From: Choanephora cucurbitarum
Taxonomy: Eukaryota > Mucoromycota > Mucoromycetes > Mucorales > Choanephoraceae
Length of the DNA stretch: 64,000 nucleotides
Direction: 5' to 3'
NCBI GenBank assembly: GCA_025331435.1
Contig: JAIWNI010000015.1
Coordinates: 1-64,000 of the forward strand
Shown here: positions 58,201 to 64,000 of the stretch, piece by piece
Layout of the letters: each line of letters starts with the position of its first letter
Position numbering within the stretch: the first letter of the stretch is position 1
The notes under the pieces: model-generated
What the model was told of the DNA's origin: nothing
Database searches by the model: none
What the model saw: only the letters and a program-made list of their open reading frames with translations
Program-made: the position numbers and the translations under genes

Positions 58201-61200
58201 TTTTCTTGTTGTGTACAAGAGCAGGTGGTGTTGGTATCAACTTGACTGTAAGTACACTCTTTTTTTTTAAAAAAAAAATAGAAGGAAGAAGGCTTATTAA
58301 CTTAATTTTTTTTTATCTGTGCATAGGCTGCAGATACATGTATTATTTTTGATAGTGATTGGAACCCTCAAAACGATCTTCAAGCTCAAGCAAGATGTCA
58401 CCGTATTGGTCAAACAAAACCAGTTCAAATTTATCGTTTGATTTGTGCCAACACATACGAAAAGGATATGTTTGATCGTGCAGGTATGAAGCTTGGTTTG
58501 GATAAGGCCGTCATGGGAACCCACGATGATGGTAGTGCCAACAAAACAGCCGAGTTGAACCGAAAAGAAATTGAAGATTTGTTAAAGAAGGGTGCTTATG
58601 GTGCTATGTTGGATGAAGAAGCTAGTGCTAAGTTCTGTGAAGAAGACATCGATCAAATCCTTGAACGTCGTACCACCGTCATTCGTCATGAAGGAAATGA
58701 AAAGGGCTCTGTCTTTTCCAAGGCTACCTTCTCTGCTGCCGACGAAGATAACGCAGGTGTAGATCTAGATGATCCTGACTTTTGGGAGAAGTGGGCTGCT
58801 AAGGCTCAGATTGATACAACCGATCGCCCTGATGAAAACACATTGATTCAACCTTTACCTCGTCGTCGTCGTCAGGTACAACGATTTGGATCGCGTGCAA
58901 TGGACGGATCTTATTCTTCCAACGAAAACAACGATGATTCTGATGCTGCTTATGAAGAAGAGCTGGACTCTCGTTCTCGTCGTGGTGGTCGTGGCGATCA
59001 AGCGCGTCCTTGGACTTTATCTGAAAAAACTAAATATGAGCGCAAGCTGATGATTTATGGTTACGGTAGTTGGGATGCCATGACAGCTCATTTCCCCCGT
59101 CGCTCAGCCAAAGATCTGAAGGCTGTCACAAGAGCTTTGATGCGTAAGGTGTTGCCTACTATCAAGAATGTCAAGAAGACAACCGAAGAAGATCGCAAGT
59201 TGATTGAAGATATTGAGAACATCTTGATCAATGATGCTCGTGATGAAGTCAAAAAGAATGATGGTATTCCCTATGTAGGTGCAACTAAGAAACAAATTGT
59301 TGAATTCAAATCATTCTTGCACCGTGCGCCAGAAGATTACATTGATCATATTGAAAGAAAAGGTAAAATGAAAGAAAAATGGAAAAGAAAACGAGTTACT
59401 AATACACTTCTAGGCCGTAACTTTTTACTTCGTATTCAAATGCTTCATTTGATTCGAGATAAGATTGTTCCTACTGACTGGGAAGAAGCAAAGGCATTAG
59501 AAATTCCTAAAGTGACTGGATCACCTCCTGCTCCTTGGTGGGGTGCCAATGAAGACCGTGATTTGTTGTTGGGTATTTGCAAGCACGGTTATCAACAATA
59601 CCTTGCTATGCGAAACGACCCTGAGTTCTGTTTCTATGGCAAGAAATATGATGACAGTCAATCTGGTGGCCTAGATGACGACGATACACCCAACGATAAG
59701 AACGATGATGCCGACAGCAGTCGACAAGCTTCTCTTGAACCCATCATCAAGCCAACGACTAAGAAAGTGTACGGTAAGAAAGATGATGATAGTGATTACG
59801 AAGATAAGAAGGAAGATATTTCCTCAGAGGAAGAAGAAGATCACATGGAGGATGAGGAAGACGATGAGGAGGACGATGACGATGAAGAGTATGGTAGTAG
59901 AGGTAAAAAGAACAAAATGAGAGCCAGCAAGAAGGTGTATGTATGGCCCTCCAAGGCTGATATTGGCATGCGTTTGCGTCGTATCATTGCTGCTTTCTTA
60001 AGAGAGAAGGCCAACAACAACCGTAAGCGTAAGATGCAAGAAAAGGTTCAAAAGAAAGAAACAGATCGTCAAACACGTCAACGTCAGAAGGAGTCCCGTA
60101 CAACAGGTCGTCAACGATCAAGACAGGGTGATGCTTCCAACCGATGGACCAAGAAGAACAAGAGTGATTTCATAAAGACACTGATGTCCTTTGGTGTTGA
60201 ACGTGAGGAAGACGATTTCCGATGGGATCGTTTCAGAGAGATTGCAGGTCTTGACAAAAAGACAGATGAATCGCTTACACTTTATTTTCGCGATGTCTAT
60301 GCTGCCTGTGAAGAATCTGTTAAGCGCCATGTCATTGAGAATAATGCGAATGCCAACCCTACAGCTCAGTCTGTTGAAATAGCTGCAGATGTTGATACAC
60401 CTGCCTCTTCTCCTAAAGACAATTTGGATACAGCCAGTCGTGAATCTAGTGTTGAACCTGGGGATGCTAATGAAAATGGAGACATTATTCCATATGACAA
60501 GGCTAGACGTTCGCTTAAGCGTATTGAGCAAATGAACACAATTCGAGAAAAAGTCCTTACTCATCCTGAACTTGATATTATTTTGACCAAAGCTAGAAAG
60601 ACATCTGGTTTGCCAAGGTAAAAAAAAAAAAGAGAGAGAGAAAGAAAACACAATTTTTTTTTTGTATCGGCTAACTTTTTTTTTTCTCTTAGTTGGTGGA
60701 AGGTGCCTCAACATGATAAGGCCTTATTAGAAGGTGTCAGTAAACATGGTATTGGTCGTCACGATCTGTTGATTGAAGATCCTGAATTACCCTTCTATCA
60801 TGTGAAGCAATCACTTATGGAAACCACAACAGATGAAACACCATTACCTACTGAAGAATCCGCCGCTGTTACCACTGACACAAATAAGTTCGTTTGGCCA
60901 AGAGATCTTGTGATCGCCCGTCGTATCGACTCACTCTGTGATCTTGTGCTAAATCCTAAACCTTTCACTATCCGACAAGCAAGAAAGCGTAAGATAGCTG
61001 ATGCTGATGCCCAAGCAGGAAATTCAGCCAAAAAACCTTTTAGAGAAGGAGATGTGCCTTTGAGCGAAGAAGATAGCTATGAGGATGATGCAGATGAAGA
61101 GGATGAAGTCCATATGACATCACATGTTGTTGGTGATGATCTACCTATTCCTTTCCATCCTAATACTGGAGTTGTTGCCGGTATTCAATCCTTCCCATCT

Positions 61201-61413
61201 ATTCCTGAAGCTCAAAATGACATGTTCATGCAAGAAATCAAGCCAGAAACGTCCTTTGTACCTGAACCTCAATTACCACATCCATACCAAAGCGAACCTA
61301 TGGAGTTTCCAGTAGAGACAGAATCCAAATTGTATTCTGAAAGCGAACCTATTGTTACTGATCCTGTTGCTGCTCCTGTTGCTACCTATCCTAATTCAAC
61401 ATCAGATCAATAA
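55288..61413 (+). CDS. CHD7/Kismet-type (subfamily III) chromodomain helicase
   Basis: Five exons (55288-56334, 56397-58247, 58327-59362, 59414-60617, 60693-61413) sum to 1952 residues. Residues 1-340 are Gln-rich (many polyQ and His/Gln runs) and end in a basic KRPTRNATKKKR. Two chromodomains follow (FLHVEWVPLEQIE and YYLVKWNGLFYDNATWE). The SNF2 ATPase shows LADEMGLGKTVQSVAF (Walker A), GVFDEAHRLKN (DEAH box), LLLTGTPLQNN and RCHRIGQTKPVQIYRL. C-terminal to it, VDLDDPDFWEKWAAKAQ, WWGANEDRDLLLGICKHGYQ and LLEGVSKHGIGRHD place it in the CHD6-9/Kismet branch rather than CHD1. The region between carries acidic clusters and a SANT/SLIDE-like part. It would slide nucleosomes in the nucleus. Confidence 0.92.
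59363..59413 (+). other. 51-nt intron without stop codon in the CHD7-type gene
   Basis: GTAAAA at the 5' end, a perfect TTACTAATAC branch site and CTTCTAG at the 3' end. Its length is a multiple of three and it has no stop, so retention would insert 17 residues (rich in Lys) between HIERK and GRNFLLRIQM. Splicing is favoured because the conserved domain is continuous without it. Confidence 0.75.
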
Positions 61414-61881
61414 TGCATTCCCTTTCTTCTCTCTCTCTCTCTTTCTCCCCTTCCTTCTCTTTCTTTACGGTGATCATGTAATATAGACTTTTTTTCAATT
61501 AATAATAAAAGATAAGTGTTTTTTCGCTCTTTTTAAAGATAATCCTTATAAGGCAAGAGGTTTTTCATATGATATTGATGACCTTGTCTTACAATTGTTT
61601 GAAGAACCAAGCGAGCTAATTGCAACATACTTGTTCAATTGATACCTTGTATCTCTTCTTGTTGTATAGTGTTTGTTCCTTAGCCTAAAAAAAGAGAAAG
61701 AAGGGGGCTTTCTGGCACTAGAAAAACAATAGAATACTGAACTCATTTTGAATACCGATAAAGACCTGTGTGCGTAGGCGCTTGAATTGTGTGCACGTAC
61801 AGACCTGTATTTTTGTGTGTGTGTGTGCAAAGTCATTTCTTTCTTTCTTTCTTTATCCACCTTATATCAATTTAATCACAT
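61414..61881. other. intergenic spacer
   Basis: 3' flank of the CHD gene with a CT repeat (about 61425-61445), then the SAR1 promoter with a short TG repeat (about 61817-61829) and a TTTC repeat. No gene seen. Confidence 0.5.
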
Positions 61882-62717
<836 letters not shown>

Positions 62718-62899
62718 ATTTCTCACCTCTTTTTTTTTCCACTAAAAAATAAATAAAATTCTTTCATAATCTATACGTAACTTTACTTCAGTGTGAAGAA
62801 GACCCTTTAATTCCGGCACTTTAAAATAAATAGCACTGTCATTTTTCATGTCGCGAGATTCATATTTTTTCTTTTTCTTTTCTTCGTTAAAAAAAATCA

Positions 62900-64000
62900 A
62901 TGCCTCCAAAGACACACCGTAAAAAGCCCTTTAGTGGAAAACAGAAAAAACTTCAACTTCAAAATAAGAATGCAAGAAAACAAGAAAAAGGTAAAGAAGT
63001 ATGTATATAGAATAACCTAAAGGTAGTTGACACTCTCTCAAACAACAGAAAGTCTAAGAGATTCAAGCTCATTTGATTATCTCGGCAAAAACATTGAGAA
63101 AAAATGAGTTCTTTATCAGATCATTTCGTATCTGCTTCCGGTCAAGACCATGCAACCCCTTCTGATTTCTCTCATACACCTTCAAGGTAGATATTATGCC
63201 GCAGTTTTCACTATAGAATCAAAATTAAATAAGCGCTATTTCTTCAGAAGCACCAAACTAGTTTCTGTCTTTGAAAGACTCTCTTCTGTTGAGATCGAAA
63301 GAGAGAAACAAAAGAGCATGCAACCTTTGCATCGTCTACCTAAAGTAAGTTGTAGATAAACGTTCGAAAACAATAGAGTTACTCAATTGGGTTATAAGGA
63401 TAATCTAGAGATTCAACCCGAAGAGTTCAGCCAGACAATCGAATTTCCAAAGCGACCTACATGGAATTATGAAATGTCTAAAGAACAAGTTGAACAACAA
63501 GAACAGGAAAGTTTTGACTCATGGATGAAACATATTGAAGAGACATATGGTCAAGATCAGCAATTGAGTTGGTTTGAAAGGAACCTGGAAGTATGGCGAC
63601 AACTGTAAGTCTTTTTTTTTTGCGATGATAGCAGTAAGAACATCTAACTCAGTTATTAGATGGCGAGTGCTTGAGATCAGTGATGTAATTGTACTTGTGA
63701 TGGACATTAGAAATCCTTTGCTTCATTTCCCTCGCTCTTTATATCACTATGTAACAAAGACATTGAAGAGAAAGATGATAGGTGTCTTTAACAAAGTGGA
63801 TTTGGTTGCTGAATTCACCGTGTTTGCATGGCGTAAATACTTTGAAGAACAATTCCCTGAACTACATATCGCTACCTTCAGTTGTTATCCTAGAGATAGC
63901 AAGTTGATTGATGACACAACTACATGTAAAGTAAGTCTCCCTGGAGGAAGCATCTATGACATGTATTTCTCATCCCATCTTGAACAGATGCACTTAAAAA
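62900..64000 (+). CDS. GNL1: GNL1-type circularly permuted GTPase (3' truncated by the window)
   Basis: The start MPPKTHRKKPFSGKQKKLQL is the basic N-terminus of GNL1. Intermediate exons supply KLVSVFERLSSVEIEREKQK and, after an intron at 63354-63399 (GTAAGT...ATAAG), LEIQPEEFSQTIEFPKRPTW followed by NYEMSKEQ. Then comes WFERNLEVWRQLWRVLEISD and the GTPase domain with permuted order: MDIRNPLLHF, then the G4 motif VFNKVDLV, then IATFSCYPRD. The window ends before the G1 motif. The first part has two introns whose exact ends are uncertain. GNL1/YawG-like GTPases act in ribosome assembly or related RNA work; the exact role is not settled. Confidence 0.88.

Overview
The window looks like nuclear DNA of an early-diverging filamentous fungus, most likely Mucorales (Mucoromycota). 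The reasons are AT-rich spacers, genes broken by many 45-80 nt GT-AG introns, CT-rich leaders, and a gene set that mixes yeast-like housekeeping genes with genes absent from yeasts (a CHD7/Kismet-type remodeller, a GPR107-type seven-TM protein, Dnmt2, CC2D1/Lgd, an archaeal-type phosphoglycerate mutase). Species cannot be named from the sequence alone. Exon boundaries were read by eye from splice sites and reading-frame continuity.

Layout. 1-14.3 kb is gene dense: the 3' end of RAD54, a CUE-domain protein (-), a MARVEL membrane protein, a GPR107/108-type receptor, an MCUR1/CCDC90-type mitochondrial coiled-coil protein, mitochondrial enoyl-CoA hydratase, a Get5-like ubiquitin-like protein and a 660-residue conserved protein (-). 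14.3-19.1 kb is gene poor, with a microsatellite, a poly-G tract and cryptic coding stretches. 19.1-33.9 kb is dense again: mitochondrial PheRS and AsnRS side by side (-), CC2D1 (-) divergent from a NOL8-like RRM protein, archaeal-type PGM (-), CK2 alpha (-) and GMP synthase (+). 33.9-41.4 kb is accessory: a lineage-specific-looking protein, a GATA_AreA-domain protein, a decayed LINE and a 707-bp pogo-like element with terminal inverted repeats and TA target duplication. Then come allantoicase and a CorA-type Mg transporter (convergent), a broken mariner-like element, and a decayed SWIM zinc-finger gene. 48.7-64 kb holds Dnmt2, a secreted tandem-repeat protein, the long CHD7-type remodeller gene, SAR1 and the 5' part of GNL1.

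Functional themes are chromatin and DNA repair (RAD54, CHD7-type), nucleotide and purine metabolism (GMP synthase, allantoicase), mitochondrial translation and metabolism (two aminoacyl-tRNA synthetases, enoyl-CoA hydratase, MCUR1-like), membrane traffic (SAR1, GPR107-like, CC2D1, Get5) and ribosome biogenesis (NOL8-like). No operon-like organisation is expected; close pairs are divergent or convergent neighbours. The most novel-looking item is the secreted protein at 50.5-53.0 kb, built from near-identical 35-residue repeats with a nested 14-residue duplication.
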